A stretch of DNA of 64,000 bases from an uncultured Nonlabens sp. (GCF_947495285.1 NZ_CANLXZ010000001.1:1-64000), one strand, 5' to 3'. Numbered from the stretch's first letter, positions 54,003-63,230 are shown. Notes: a model not told the origin generated them from the sequence alone. A program made the numbers and translations.

Positions 54003-54566
54003 ATGTTCCAGTTGGGAAAAACCATTGTGTCAGACGATCTTCTAGAAAAAGACTTTGTATGTAATCTCACAGCATGCAAGGGAATTTGTTGTGTAGCAGG
54101 AGAGGCCGGCGCCCCTCTAGAACAAAAGGAGCTAGATATACTAGATCGTGAATATGAGAAAATAAAGCCCTATTTGCGTCCAGAAGGTATAGCGGTTATA
54201 GAAGAGCAAGGCACATGGATAGAACGTGAGAATGGAGAGTTAGAAACTCCTCTTGTTAATAATGAAGAGTGTGTTTATGCGACTTTTAAAGAGGATGGTA
54301 CAGCATTATGCGGTATAGAGTCTGCTTATAGAGATGGTAAAACTACTTTTTACAAACCTATATCTTGTCATTTGTATCCTGTGCGTATACAGGAATATAC
54401 AGATTTTAAAGCTGTAAATTATCACAAATGGGATATTTGTGACGACGCATGTACATTAGGTAAAGAATTAGGCGTGCCAGTTTATAAATTCTTGAAAGAG
54501 CCGCTTACCAGAAAATTTGGTCAGGAATGGTATTCAGAATTAGAAGAAATCGCAAAGGATTTTTAA
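54003..54566 (+). CDS. DUF3109 family Cys-rich protein
   Basis: 187 residues, no signal peptide. Conserved cysteine clusters occur at CNLTACKGICC (near residue 25), ECVY, LCGI and ISCHLYP, and CDDACTLGKELG near the end, at least nine Cys in total. The pattern is that of DUF3109 proteins and is consistent with a metal- or Fe-S-binding role, which is inferred. Single gene with its own promoter, followed by the nrd genes. Confidence 0.85.
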   Translation: MFQLGKTIVSDDLLEKDFVCNLTACKGICCVAGEAGAPLEQKELDILDREYEKIKPYLRPEGIAVIEEQGTWIERENGELETPLVNNEECVYATFKEDGTALCGIESAYRDGKTTFYKPISCHLYPVRIQEYTDFKAVNYHKWDICDDACTLGKELGVPVYKFLKEPLTRKFGQEWYSELEEIAKDF

Positions 54567-54920
54567 AGTCTTAATTCAAAATCTGCGTTTTTAAAGAGCG
54601 TTTTTCCATAGATCTACTTTTATGAAACCGTGAATAACTTCTTACAAAAAAAGGCTAAATGCACGTAGGAAAAATCCTTAAATCACGGCTCAGTAGTGAT
54701 AAAATAAGTGATTTAACATTTTTAAATTGGGTGAAAAACCACTCATCGAAATAAAATGTTAAACACTTGTAAATCAAATTTTTGAGTTAAATAATTAACA
54801 ATAGTTCGATGTTGAAAACTTGTGAAAAAGGCAAATGTTAAAGCTTTCATATCGCCTCAAAATTGAGCCATCTTTGTAACCCTTAAGTTTTAAGAATTTA
54901 ACGAGATAAATAAAGGCCAT
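54567..54920. promoter_or_regulatory. nrdB upstream region with direct repeats
   Basis: ATGTTAAACACTTGTAAA (54756-54773) and ATGTTGAAAACTTGTGAA (54809-54826) agree at 15 of 18 positions; a shorter ATGTTAAA follows at 54835. A near-consensus -7 box CATCTTTG lies at 54869-54876. The reverse complements TTTTCAACA and TTTTTCACA are each two mismatches from a DnaA box. These may be operator sites for NrdR or DnaA. No gene is present in the region. Confidence 0.4.
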
Positions 54921-55913
54921 ATGCAGACGACTCCAGAACCTATATTACAAGAGAATCCAGATAGATTTGTTATTTTTCCTATTCAACATGATGATTTATG
55001 GGAATGGTATAAAAAGCAGCAGGCGTGTATCTGGACGGCAGAGGAAATCGATTTGCAAGTTGATATTACCGACTGGGAACACTCTCTTAATTCTGATGAG
55101 CGTTATTTCATAAAACACATTCTTGCTTTTTTTGCGGCAAGTGATGGTATTGTAAATGAGAATCTAGCAGAGAACTTTGTAAATGAAGTCCAGTATTCTG
55201 AAGCTAAGTTTTTCTATGGTTTCCAGATTATGATGGAAAACATACACTCAGAGACCTATTCTCTTCTCATTGATACATATGTAAAAGACGACACAGAAAA
55301 AGACCAGCTTTTTAGAGCTATAGAAAATTTTCCTGCAATTAAATTAAAAGCAGAGTGGGCGATGAAATGGATAGATAGTCCATCATTTGCAGAGCGTCTT
55401 ATTGCCTTTGCAGCAGTAGAAGGTATTTTCTTCTCTGGTGCTTTTTGCTCTATTTACTGGTTAAAGAAGCGCGGTTTAATGCCAGGTCTTACTTTTTCTA
55501 ATGAATTGATATCTCGTGACGAGGGTATGCACTGCGATTTTGCAGTACACCTGCACAATCATCACCTTGTTAACAAAGTGCCTAAAGAACGTATCACAGA
55601 AATTATCGTGGACGCTCTAAATATAGAACGCGAGTTCATTACAGAATCATTACCTGCCAGCTTAATAGGTATGAATGCAAAATTAATGACTCAATACCTA
55701 GAGTTTGTAACAGACCGTTTACTTGTAGAATTAGAATGTGAGCCAGTTTACAATGTGACTAATCCGTTTGATTTTATGGATCTTATAGGTATGGAAGGTA
55801 AGACCAATTTCTTTGAAAAAAGAGTAGGTGAGTACCAGAAGGCTGGTGTTATGAATAGTACTAAAGATGATAAGGATTCTATGGATTCTTTTTCTTTAGA
55901 TGCTGATTTCTAG
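54921..55913 (+). CDS. nrdB: ribonucleoside-diphosphate reductase, small (beta) subunit
   Basis: 330 residues. It houses the di-iron tyrosyl-radical cofactor. Iron ligands are recognisable: Asp in TDWEHSL, Glu and His in [13 protein letters not shown] (with the radical Tyr four residues after the His), Glu in [11 protein letters not shown] and Glu-x2-His in [14 protein letters not shown]. The order is that of class Ia NrdB. The nrdA gene follows 148 bases downstream in the same direction. Confidence 0.95.
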   Translation: MQTTPEPILQENPDRFVIFPIQHDDLWEWYKKQQACIWTAEEIDLQVDITDWEHSLNSDERYFIKHILAFFAASDGIVNENLAENFVNEVQYSEAKFFYGFQIMMENIHSETYSLLIDTYVKDDTEKDQLFRAIENFPAIKLKAEWAMKWIDSPSFAERLIAFAAVEGIFFSGAFCSIYWLKKRGLMPGLTFSNELISRDEGMHCDFAVHLHNHHLVNKVPKERITEIIVDALNIEREFITESLPASLIGMNAKLMTQYLEFVTDRLLVELECEPVYNVTNPFDFMDLIGMEGKTNFFEKRVGEYQKAGVMNSTKDDKDSMDSFSLDADF

Positions 55914-55967
55914 ACCGCAATAACGTTACGACTTAAAACGGTAACAGTCGCCCCATTATAGATTACT

Positions 55968-55989
55968 GAAAATATATCAAGATATTTTC
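55968..55989. repeat. inverted repeat between nrdB and nrdA
   Basis: GAAAATAT / ATATTTTC, a perfect 8-bp inverted repeat with a 6-base spacer. It is AT-rich and could be a protein site or a weak RNA hairpin between the two subunit genes. Confidence 0.35.
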
Positions 55990-56061
55990 ACTTATGTTAA
56001 CCCAATTACAAGAGAAAGGGACTAGAATTCTTATCTCTTAACCCAAATAAAAAAGTTCAAT

Positions 56062-58632
56062 ATGTTTGTAGTAAAAAGAGACGGTCACAAAGAGCCAGTG
56101 ATGTTTGATAAAATCACAGCAAGAGTGCGTAAATTATGTTACGGTTTAAGTAATCATGTAGACCCAGTAAAAGTAGCTATGCGTGTAATCGATGGTTTGT
56201 ATGACGGTGTTACTACTAGTGAACTTGATAATCTAGCTGCAGAGACTGCAGCAACCATGACCACTGCACATCCAGATTATGCACGTCTTGCCGCGCGTGT
56301 CTCTGTTTCTAACTTGCATAAGAATACAAAAAAAACCTTTACTGACGTAGTAACAGACCTATATCAATACGTAAACCCACGTACCGAAAAGGCTGCACCT
56401 ATGATCTCTGACGAGGTGTATAAAGTAATACAAGATAATGCAGACCGTTTGAACTCGGCTATTATCTATAATCGTGATTTTGGGTACGATTACTTTGGGT
56501 TTAAAACATTAGAACGTAGTTATTTATTAAAAATTAACGGTAAAATTGCAGAGCGTCCGCAACATATGTTAATGCGTGTCTCTGTAGGTATTCATACCGA
56601 CGATTTAGACGCTGCGATAGAGACCTATGAACTAATGTCCAAAAAGTTCTTTACACACGCAACACCTACCTTATTTAATGCAGGTACGCCTAAACCTCAA
56701 ATGTCCTCTTGTTTCTTATTAACCATGCAAGATGATAGTATAGAAGGAATTTATGATACCTTAAAGCAAACAGCAAAGATTTCTCAAAGTGCTGGCGGTA
56801 TAGGATTATCTATTCACAACATACGCGCAAGAGGTTCTTACATAGGTGGTACTAACGGTACATCAAATGGTATTGTACCTATGCTTAAAGTTTATAATGA
56901 CACAGCGCGTTATGTAGATCAAGGTGGAGGAAAACGTAAAGGTTCTTTTGCTATTTATATGGAGCCATGGCACGCAGATATCTTTGATTTCCTCGATCTT
57001 AAAAAGAACCACGGTAAAGAAGAAATGCGAGCACGCGACTTGTTCTATGCCATGTGGATTTCTGATCTTTTTATGAAAAGAGTAGAGACTAACGATACAT
57101 GGACATTAATGTGTCCACACGAGTGCCCAGATCTTTATAACCTACATGGAGACCAGTTTGAAGCACTTTATACTAAATATGAACAAGAAGGAAAAGGTCG
57201 CAAAACCATTCAGGCTCGTGAATTATGGGATAAGATACTAGAGTCTCAAATTGAGACCGGTACACCATATATGTTATATAAAGATGCGGCAAATACAAAG
57301 TCTAATCAAAAGAATTTAGGTACCATAAGGTCTTCAAACCTGTGTACAGAGATCATGGAGTACACATCTCCAGATGAGGTAGCAGTATGTAACCTAGCCT
57401 CTATTGCATTACCTATGTTCATTAAAAATGGTGCCTTTGATCATAAAGCATTATATAAAGTAACAAAAAGAGTCACTCGCAACCTTAATAAAGTTATCGA
57501 TCGCAACTATTACCCAGTGGTAGAGGCAAAAAATTCTAACATGCGTCACAGACCAGTAGGATTAGGTATTCAAGGTCTAGCAGATGCTTTTATCATGTTA
57601 CGTCTTCCATTTACCAGCGACCAGGCAAAGAAATTAAACTCAGAGATCTTTGAGACCCTATACTTTGCAGCTTGCGAGGCCTCCATGGAAATGGCACAAG
57701 AAGAAGGTCCATATTCTACATTTGCCGGTTCACCTATGTCAAAAGGAGAATTTCAGTACAACATGTGGAATGTAAACGATACAGATCTAAGCGGTAGATG
57801 GAACTGGGCAGACCTAAGAACTAAGGTAATGGAACACGGTGTGAGAAATTCACTACTAGTAGCACCTATGCCTACCGCAAGTACCTCTCAAATTCTGGGG
57901 AATAATGAGGCATTTGAGCCTTATACATCAAATATTTACACACGTAGAACACTCTCTGGCGAATTTATTGTAGTAAACAAACACTTACTTAAAGACCTTG
58001 TTGATCTAGGACTTTGGGATGATAATTTGAAGAATGCCATCATGAGAAATAACGGTTCTATACAGGCTATAGAAGGTATTCCAGCAAACATTAAGGAGCT
58101 TTATAGAACAGTATGGGAATTAAAAATGAAAGACATTATAGATATGTCTCGCGATAGAGGTTTCTTTATCGACCAGTCGCAATCCTTAAACCTCTTCATG
58201 GAAAACGTGACTACTTCTAAGCTTACCTCTATGCACTTCTATGCCTGGAAAAGTGGTTTAAAAACAGGAATGTATTACCTAAGGACAAAGGCAGCCGTTG
58301 ATGCAATTAAATTTACAGTAAAAAAGGAAAAGAAAGCAGCTACTGCACCTGTAGATACTTCTGTTCTTAATACAACAGCGCCTGCACAAGCAGCGAGTAC
58401 GCTAAGAGCCCAACAGCAAGCGTCACAACCAGCTCCAGAGCAGTCTCAATCCTTAGTTGTAGAAGATAGTTCTACAGCTGCTGCAAATGTGATCAATCAA
58501 AAGCAACAAGTCGTGAATGCTAATGTGATTACAGATAATGAAGAAATGACTGCCGATGAATATAAATTAATCCTGCAACGTGCAAAAGACGCCGCTAGTA
58601 ATGGTGACGACTGTGAAATGTGCGGTTCATAA
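56062..58632 (+). CDS. nrdA: ribonucleoside-diphosphate reductase, large (alpha) subunit
   Basis: 856 residues. It reduces ribonucleotides using the radical from NrdB. The N-terminal ATP-cone ([16 protein letters not shown]) is the allosteric activity site. Active-site cysteines occur in [18 protein letters not shown] (with Glu two residues on) and [10 protein letters not shown], with the C-terminal CEMC pair for re-reduction. A ~120-residue Ala/Gln/Ser-rich linker ([19 protein letters not shown]) precedes the CEMCGS end. Ends at a strong terminator. Confidence 0.96.
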   Translation: MFVVKRDGHKEPVMFDKITARVRKLCYGLSNHVDPVKVAMRVIDGLYDGVTTSELDNLAAETAATMTTAHPDYARLAARVSVSNLHKNTKKTFTDVVTDLYQYVNPRTEKAAPMISDEVYKVIQDNADRLNSAIIYNRDFGYDYFGFKTLERSYLLKINGKIAERPQHMLMRVSVGIHTDDLDAAIETYELMSKKFFTHATPTLFNAGTPKPQMSSCFLLTMQDDSIEGIYDTLKQTAKISQSAGGIGLSIHNIRARGSYIGGTNGTSNGIVPMLKVYNDTARYVDQGGGKRKGSFAIYMEPWHADIFDFLDLKKNHGKEEMRARDLFYAMWISDLFMKRVETNDTWTLMCPHECPDLYNLHGDQFEALYTKYEQEGKGRKTIQARELWDKILESQIETGTPYMLYKDAANTKSNQKNLGTIRSSNLCTEIMEYTSPDEVAVCNLASIALPMFIKNGAFDHKALYKVTKRVTRNLNKVIDRNYYPVVEAKNSNMRHRPVGLGIQGLADAFIMLRLPFTSDQAKKLNSEIFETLYFAACEASMEMAQEEGPYSTFAGSPMSKGEFQYNMWNVNDTDLSGRWNWADLRTKVMEHGVRNSLLVAPMPTASTSQILGNNEAFEPYTSNIYTRRTLSGEFIVVNKHLLKDLVDLGLWDDNLKNAIMRNNGSIQAIEGIPANIKELYRTVWELKMKDIIDMSRDRGFFIDQSQSLNLFMENVTTSKLTSMHFYAWKSGLKTGMYYLRTKAAVDAIKFTVKKEKKAATAPVDTSVLNTTAPAQAASTLRAQQQASQPAPEQSQSLVVEDSSTAAANVINQKQQVVNANVITDNEEMTADEYKLILQRAKDAASNGDDCEMCGS

Positions 58633-58658
58633 TTTTTACTACTATAACTAAAACGTTT

Positions 58659-58688
58659 AAAAGCCTAATCCTATGATTGGGCTTTTTT
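58659..58688 (+). terminator. terminator of nrdA
   Basis: AAAAGCCTAATC / GATTGGGCTTTT (one G-U pair) with loop CTAT and a T tail, 27 bases past the stop. Confidence 0.85.
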
Positions 58689-58703
58689 ATGTTCTATAGT
58701 TTC

Positions 58704-58717
58704 GCTTTCGCGAAAGC
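58704..58717. repeat. interspersed palindrome, copy 11 (intergenic)
   Basis: Exact GCTTTCGCGAAAGC with GGAATGA on its right, between the nrdA terminator and the accessory array. Confidence 0.9.
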
Positions 58718-58817
58718 GGAATGATTAAAAATTCACTTACCTATTCTTAAAATATTTCAATAGTTTTTTAATATCTTTATTGACAATAAGTATAAATCAA
58801 GGGTCAAAAATTAGTTT

Positions 58818-58960
58818 TACTCACAAAAAAATTAGGATTTTTCTTAGTTTCTTAGTTTCTTAGTTTCTTCGTACTCATATTAATCAATTAAAACATTTTA
58901 TTATTAAAAAATTAGTTTTTGCAGCACTGGCTGGAGTATTTATGATGAGTAATGGGTTTT
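58818..58960 (+). repeat. array upstream block 1: octamer repeats and leader codons
   Basis: Begins TACTCACAAAAAAATTAGG, then three TTTCTTAG octamers (58840-58863) plus TTTCTTCG, then the conserved CGTACTCATATTAATCAATT-type leader before the first small gene. The carboxypeptidase-like remnant found in later blocks is missing here, so this is the left end of the array. Confidence 0.8.
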
Positions 58961-59211
58961 CATCTTTTGATGATTTGAGCGATAACTCGTTAGTAGAAGG
59001 TAATGATTTTGAATTATTAGAAAAAGTTCAAGGGGAAACCGTAATGATCTATGAATCAAATCTTGAAATGTTTACATGCAGAGTTTGGACTAGCCTCACA
59101 GTAGTTGATTTTGAAGGAAACAGCACTAGACTTTGGGAAGGTTGGGTAAGCCATCCTGACAGTTATGATGCATGTGGTGGAACTGAGTTAACTGTGATCA
59201 GGTTAAGATAA
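58903..59211 (+). CDS. small secreted Cys-pair protein 1 (signal-peptide start codon is ATT)
   Basis: 102 residues if started at the ATT at 58903. The leader then reads KKLVFAALAGVFMMSNGFS, matching the signal peptides of the later small proteins, whose start is ATG at the same place. The first ATG, 58942, would remove most of the signal peptide. Mature part: SSFDDLSDNSLVEGNDF, then Cys in FTCRVW and Cys in DACGG, 31 residues apart. Either an ATT start is used or the gene is silenced by point mutation. Confidence 0.6.
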   Translation: MKKLVFAALAGVFMMSNGFSSFDDLSDNSLVEGNDFELLEKVQGETVMIYESNLEMFTCRVWTSLTVVDFEGNSTRLWEGWVSHPDSYDACGGTELTVIRLR

Positions 59212-59222
59212 TATAGGTTAAT

Positions 59223-59987
59223 TTGAAGCTACAAATAAGCATTCTCGCTCTCATTCTTTTTTGTTCATCAAATGCGCAAGAGATAAAGGATTACAAAACA
59301 ATAAAATATCAGGTTTCCTTCTCAAATTCAACTCATATTATTGCTCAATCTATTCTTTATTTTAATGACTCTGTTTCTTTTTACGTTCCTAGTTATAAGA
59401 CAAAACTTGAAGTTAATAACAATAAAAAGGAAGTTGATTTAAATCTACGATGTAAAAATTGGATTAAGACACAAACTAATAGGAATGAGTTATGGATTCA
59501 ATCAAATATTGCACATGATTCTTATTTAGTACTAGATAATACCATAGATCATAAATGGACATTAATGGAAGATCAAAAGTTAATTGGTAACCTATTGTGT
59601 CATAAGGCTATGACTGAATTTAGAGGCAGGAAATATATAGCATGGTTTACTCATTATAAAGAAAAAGTTGGGCCTTGGAAATTTCACGGTTTACCAGGTA
59701 TAATATTACATTTATATGAAGCTGATTTCTACGTATCTTATGAAGCTGTAAGCATTGATTTAAAAAAGAATGAAAATAAAAGGACTTTTAAATCTTGTGG
59801 AGAAAAACTTGATATAAAGGCTTTCGTTTCAATAAAGGAAGAAATAGAAGTTAGTAAATATTTAGAAATATTAAAGTCGAGATTACCCAAAGGAGCACGA
59901 ATTGAGTCAGGTAAAAAACTAAATCGATTCGATTCTAACGTACAGGAACTTATTTTTGAATGGGAAACTCAAAATGAAAAAAAGTAA
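59223..59987 (+). CDS. GLPGLI-family exported protein 1
   Basis: 254 residues, TTG start, signal peptide ending FCSSNAQE. The core motif is FRGRKYIAWFTH, then GPWKFHGLPGIIL at residues ~152-165, and a C-terminal SRLPKGARIES. GLPGLI proteins are secreted or periplasmic proteins of unknown function in Bacteroidota, often beside TonB receptors. It is 11 bases downstream of small protein 1, with no hairpin between, and overlaps the start of the following remnant. Confidence 0.85.
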   Translation: MKLQISILALILFCSSNAQEIKDYKTIKYQVSFSNSTHIIAQSILYFNDSVSFYVPSYKTKLEVNNNKKEVDLNLRCKNWIKTQTNRNELWIQSNIAHDSYLVLDNTIDHKWTLMEDQKLIGNLLCHKAMTEFRGRKYIAWFTHYKEKVGPWKFHGLPGIILHLYEADFYVSYEAVSIDLKKNENKRTFKSCGEKLDIKAFVSIKEEIEVSKYLEILKSRLPKGARIESGKKLNRFDSNVQELIFEWETQNEKK

Positions 59988-60009
59988 GTCTAAACTTATT
60001 ACGTATTCA

Positions 60010-60183
60010 ATGAAAAAGACCTCAACAGGTCTTTTTCTATTTTTCACCTGCAGCACTCTTAATTCTCAAATATCTGTTACGGTAACTTATGCGCAGCAAG
60101 AACCTGTTGTTGTAATTCTTAAAACGGCACAAGGCATTAGTATTGTGGCTTTTACACAAACTGATAAACCAGTTTTTATATAA
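60010..60183 (+). pseudogene. CarboxypepD_reg/TonB-receptor N-terminal remnant 1
   Basis: MKKTSTGLFLFFTCSTLNSQ is a signal peptide, followed by QISVTVTYAQQEPVVVILKT, corresponding to the CarboxypepD_reg start SGIAVNEKKEPVAFATVILKT of copy 2 but with substitutions and a frame break ending DKPVFI-stop. The full-length receptor is missing. The signal-peptide codons overlap a perfect hairpin (60013-60036). Confidence 0.7.
60013..60036 (+). terminator. terminator of GLPGLI gene 1, inside remnant codons
   Basis: AAAAAGACCT / AGGTCTTTTT, a perfect 10-bp stem with loop CAAC. It encodes part of the remnant signal peptide and terminates the upstream GLPGLI transcript. Confidence 0.8.
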
Positions 60184-60325
60184 CTGTAAAGAGAGTAGCG
60201 TTGCAGACTTTTACATTTAATTTAACTAACGATAATAAGATTACTCACAAAAAATTAGGATTTTTCTTAGTTTCTTAGTTTCTTAGTTTATTCGTACTCA
60301 TATTAATCAATTAAAACATTTTATT

Positions 60326-60592
60326 ATGAGAAAATTAGTTTTTGCATCACTTGCTGGAGTATTTATGTTGAGTAGTGGGTTTTCTACTTTCAACGATTCT
60401 TCTATTACATTAACGACTGACTCGAATTCAATAGACATGGAAAAGGTTGAATTAATTAAAGAATGTCATTTAGTCGTTAAAGGAACAATAGATGGAAAGG
60501 AAATTGATCTTGATATTACGTTTACTAGCGATTCTGGAAGTTGTATTAAAGATTCAATAGCAATGGTTAAAGAAATCGCTGCAAATAAATAA
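60326..60592 (+). CDS. small secreted Cys-pair protein 2
   Basis: 88 residues. Leader MRKLVFASLAGVFMLSSGFS, nearly identical to copies 1 and 4. Mature part STFNDSSITLTTDSNSIDM, then Cys in KECHLVV and Cys in GSCIKD, 25 residues apart, between which GTIDGKEIDLDITF alternates polar and hydrophobic residues. It ends AMVKEIAANK. The small protein directly downstream is its paralogue. Confidence 0.8.
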   Translation: MRKLVFASLAGVFMLSSGFSTFNDSSITLTTDSNSIDMEKVELIKECHLVVKGTIDGKEIDLDITFTSDSGSCIKDSIAMVKEIAANK

Positions 60593-60608
60593 GTTTAAAT
60601 AATCATAT

Positions 60609-60911
60609 ATGAAAAGTTTACTATTAACATTAGCATTTTGTATTTTTAGCACCGTATCTTTTGCAACTACAATTAATAAAGAAGTTCTTTCCAAGAACTC
60701 ATTAGATTTGGAAATTCTAGATTACCAAAAACGTGATCAATCCGTTTTTCAAATCGAGAGTTCAGATGTTATGGACTGCACAGTAACGATTAGCGGAACA
60801 TTTGACGGTGTTGAAGTTGAATTAGAGATTACAATAGAAGATGTTACCTACTTAGGCTGCGGCATTCTTAAAGCTAAAGTGGCTGCTGCCGTTTTAGTAA
60901 TGCAAGACTAG
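60609..60911 (+). CDS. small secreted Cys-pair protein 2b (different leader, same mature pattern)
   Basis: 100 residues, signal peptide MKSLLLTLAFCIFSTVSFA, unlike the shared leader. The mature part has Cys in MDCTVTI and Cys in LGCGIL, 26 residues apart, around GTFDGVEVELEITI, aligning well with GTIDGKEIDLDITF of protein 2. The two genes are 16 bases apart, so they look like a tandem duplication whose leaders diverged. A hairpin follows before GLPGLI gene 2. Confidence 0.78.
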   Translation: MKSLLLTLAFCIFSTVSFATTINKEVLSKNSLDLEILDYQKRDQSVFQIESSDVMDCTVTISGTFDGVEVELEITIEDVTYLGCGILKAKVAAAVLVMQD

Positions 60912-60943
60912 ATTATTTAATTAAAAGACTAAATTATTTTATT

Positions 60944-60977
60944 AAAGGTGGAACCGTGAAAGGTTTCACCTTTTAAA
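60944..60977 (+). terminator. hairpin between small protein 2b and GLPGLI gene 2
   Basis: AAAGGTG-GAACC / GGTTTCACCTTT with T residues after it. It lies 33 bases past the small-protein stop and may reduce read-through into the GLPGLI gene. Confidence 0.65.
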
Positions 60978-60987
60978 ATTTATTATA

Positions 60988-61743
60988 TTGAAAACTACAA
61001 TTCTAATTTTATTTTTCTCATTTATTGGATTAATTAGTAAAGGCCAAAATGACAATCAACTATTTGTGACTTATCATTTTTTAAATTTTAAGAATAATAA
61101 AGACCAAAAAATAAATTTGTTAATAAGCCCTGACGATTCTTTTTCAGAATTTATTGAACATAAAGCAATAGGAAAAACTGATGGTTATAATGAAGAAGAA
61201 AATTCTTATAGTTTCAGAATCGAGTCAAATGATAGCATAGGTAAACAATATTATAATAACGGAAAACAGATTGTTTTTAGAGATTTTGTTTACAATGATG
61301 GTTCTCTAATTCCAGTAGTTGTCACTGAGCAAACTCCTAAATTAAATTGGATACTTACCAATGAGCAAAAGAAAATAGGATCCTTTAATTGCAAAAAAGC
61401 CAAACTAGATTTTAGAGGTAGGTTTTATGAAGTTTGGTATTCCCTGGATATTCCAACTATGTTTGGACCATGGAAATTTCAAGGTTTACCTGGCTTAATT
61501 ATACAAGCTTCTACACTAGACCTAAGTATTAGTTTCACGCTTTCAGAATTAAAATATTTAGATGAATTTGAGCCTTTATCAGTTCCTAAAATTGGAAAAA
61601 AAATTACTTTCGATCAATATGTTAAGTATAAAGAGAACGCTGTAAAAAATTATATTGATAGAATTAAGGCTAAACTACCTAGAGGTGCAAGAGTCAAAAC
61701 AAATAGTATTAAGGATAATAACTTGGAAATTAATTTCAAATAA
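60988..61743 (+). CDS. GLPGLI-family exported protein 2
   Basis: 251 residues, TTG start, signal peptide ending LISKGQ. Conserved core: NEQKKIGSFNCKKAKLDFRG, WYSLDIPTMFGPWKFQGLPGLII and C-terminal LPRGARVKT. Same family and about the same length as copies 1 and 3. A hairpin overlapping the next remnant ends its transcript. Confidence 0.85.
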   Translation: MKTTILILFFSFIGLISKGQNDNQLFVTYHFLNFKNNKDQKINLLISPDDSFSEFIEHKAIGKTDGYNEEENSYSFRIESNDSIGKQYYNNGKQIVFRDFVYNDGSLIPVVVTEQTPKLNWILTNEQKKIGSFNCKKAKLDFRGRFYEVWYSLDIPTMFGPWKFQGLPGLIIQASTLDLSISFTLSELKYLDEFEPLSVPKIGKKITFDQYVKYKENAVKNYIDRIKAKLPRGARVKTNSIKDNNLEINFK

Positions 61744-61771
61744 ATTTTTGTTTTAAATTATTTTTACGGTT

Positions 61772-62068
61772 TTGCCGACTGAATCCAAAATCAAAAAGAC
61801 CCCAACAGGTCTTTTTCTATTTTTCACCTCCTTTATTTCCACTGCACAAATATCTGGTATAGCAGTAAATGAAAAGAAAGAACCAGTGGCCTTTGCAACT
61901 GTGATTCTTAAAACAGTTCAAGACAGCAGTATTGTTGCTTTTACACAAACTGATAAACCAGTATTTTATATAACTGTAAAGCGAGCAGCGTTGCAGACTT
62001 TTACATTTAATTTAACTAACGATAATAAGATTACTCAAAAAAAATTAGGATTTTTCTTAGTTTCTTAG
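61772..62068 (+). pseudogene. CarboxypepD_reg/TonB-receptor N-terminal remnant 2 (longest open copy)
   Basis: 98 codons from a TTG: signal peptide KKTPTGLFLFFTSFISTAQ, then CarboxypepD_reg-like SGIAVNEKKEPVAFATVILK and SSIVAFTQTDKPVFYITVK, running into the repeat block and stopping at FFLVS. This copy is intact through the stretch where copies 1 and 3 have frameshifts. It has only ~60 residues of domain and none of the receptor; probably not a functional gene. Confidence 0.7.
61793..61816 (+). terminator. terminator of GLPGLI gene 2, inside remnant codons
   Basis: AAAAAGACC / GGTCTTTTT, a perfect 9-bp stem with loop CCAACA, at the same place as in blocks 2 and 4. Confidence 0.8.
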
Positions 62069-62160
62069 TTTCTTAGTTTCTTAGTTTCTTCGTACTCATA
62101 TTAATCAATTAAAACATTTTATTATGAGAAAATTGTTATTAGCTTTAACAGTTGTAGCTT
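61793..62160 (+). repeat. array upstream block 3
   Basis: Same content as block 2, with four TTTCTTAG octamers (62053-62084) plus TTTCTTCG. The similarity ends soon after the start codon of small protein 3. Confidence 0.85.
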
Positions 62161-62381
62161 CATTAGGTTTAATGAGTTTTACAAGTCCAATGGAACAAGC
62201 GGAAGGTGAAACATCATTAGAGGTTTTTTATGAATTTCAAACAATTGTAGATCAAAATGGATTGGAAACTTGTCAAGCAAGGGCTTGTTTTCAAACGTCA
62301 GAGACTACTAGAACTTGTACCGAATGGATTGATGTTCCATGTAATGGAAAAGGAACTTTAGAGATTAAGAAGATAGCTTAA
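62124..62381 (+). CDS. small secreted multi-Cys protein 3
   Basis: 85 residues. The leader MRKLLLALTVVASLGLMSF is related but less similar than in copies 2 and 4. The mature part has four Cys (LETCQARACFQ, RTCTEW, VPCNG), where the others have two. The sequence ends GTLEIKKIA. Followed by a hairpin at 62401, then GLPGLI gene 3. Confidence 0.75.
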   Translation: MRKLLLALTVVASLGLMSFTSPMEQAEGETSLEVFYEFQTIVDQNGLETCQARACFQTSETTRTCTEWIDVPCNGKGTLEIKKIA

Positions 62382-62400
62382 GTTCAACATTTCTTAATTA

Positions 62401-62434
62401 ACATCACCGAAAAAAATATTTTGGTGATGTTTTT
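62401..62434 (+). terminator. hairpin between small protein 3 and GLPGLI gene 3
   Basis: ACATCACC / GGTGATGT with T residues after. It starts 20 bases past the small-protein stop and overlaps a rejected upstream start of the GLPGLI gene. Confidence 0.65.
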
Positions 62435-62447
62435 AATTTATTTAATT

Positions 62448-63218
62448 ATGAAAAATTTAAATATTTTTTTTCTCGTAATATTTGCTTGTAATTCAATTAT
62501 GATGTTCGGTCAAAAAAATGTCCAAGGCAAAATAGTTTACGAACAAAGAATAGAATCTGCTAACTATTTAAAAAGTTACAATTTATATTTTGATTCAGAA
62601 AAATCATACTATGAGGAAAAAGTAAAAGCAAATTTAGAAAAAAGTGAAACAAAAGAAGAAGATGGTACGACCTTCTATGCCACAAGGGATAATAAAAAGC
62701 CTCAATTCTATTTTAATTCTACAGATAAAGGATTCTTCTTTAGTGAAGTTATTTTGAATAAGCACCTATTTGTAAAAGAAGATTTTAAGTTAAAGTGGGA
62801 ACTAAGTAATGAAATTAAATCAATAGGGGAATATAAATGCCAGAAAGCAACTACTAATTTTAGAGGTAGAAAATACACGGTGTGGTATACAACCGAAATA
62901 CCAGTTGTCTTTGGTCCATGGAAATTACATGGTTTAAGTGGTTTAATATTGCAGGCACACGACGATAAAAATTATTTTCAAATAAATGTGAAAAATATTA
63001 GTGTGAATAGCGATTCTCAGATGAAGGTTACTGATTTTTCGGAAGAAGATTTAAGTACTGCTATGTCAGTTCCAGTTTTTATTGAAACTAAAATTAAATT
63101 ACAAGAAGAATTTATAGCCAAACTTTCAAGCAGGCTTCCACAAGGTGCCGCTCCTCTTCAAATAGATAAAAACTGTAAAGATTGCGGTGAGGAATTAGAA
63201 TACTTCGAAGAAAAATAA
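62448..63218 (+). CDS. GLPGLI-family exported protein 3
   Basis: 256 residues from the ATG at 62448, giving a signal peptide with core FFLVIFACNSIMMFG. A TTG at 62421 lies within the hairpin and is rejected. The core reads NFRGRKYTVWYTTEIPVVFG, then PWKLHGLSGLIL, a GLPGLI variant with Ser for Pro, and ends SRLPQGAAP. Four Cys occur, two in a C-terminal NCKDCGEELE. Third full copy in the array. Confidence 0.85.
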   Translation: MKNLNIFFLVIFACNSIMMFGQKNVQGKIVYEQRIESANYLKSYNLYFDSEKSYYEEKVKANLEKSETKEEDGTTFYATRDNKKPQFYFNSTDKGFFFSEVILNKHLFVKEDFKLKWELSNEIKSIGEYKCQKATTNFRGRKYTVWYTTEIPVVFGPWKLHGLSGLILQAHDDKNYFQINVKNISVNSDSQMKVTDFSEEDLSTAMSVPVFIETKIKLQEEFIAKLSSRLPQGAAPLQIDKNCKDCGEELEYFEEK

Positions 63219-63230
63219 TATTTCGACATC

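Larger units (their letters stand above)
60010..60390 (+). repeat. array upstream block 2
   Basis: About 380 bases: terminator hairpin, remnant coding sequence, the conserved GTTGCAGACTTTTACATTTA stretch, three TTTCTTAG octamers (60263-60286) plus TTTATTCG, and leader codons of small protein 2. Very similar to blocks 3 and 4. Confidence 0.85.
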
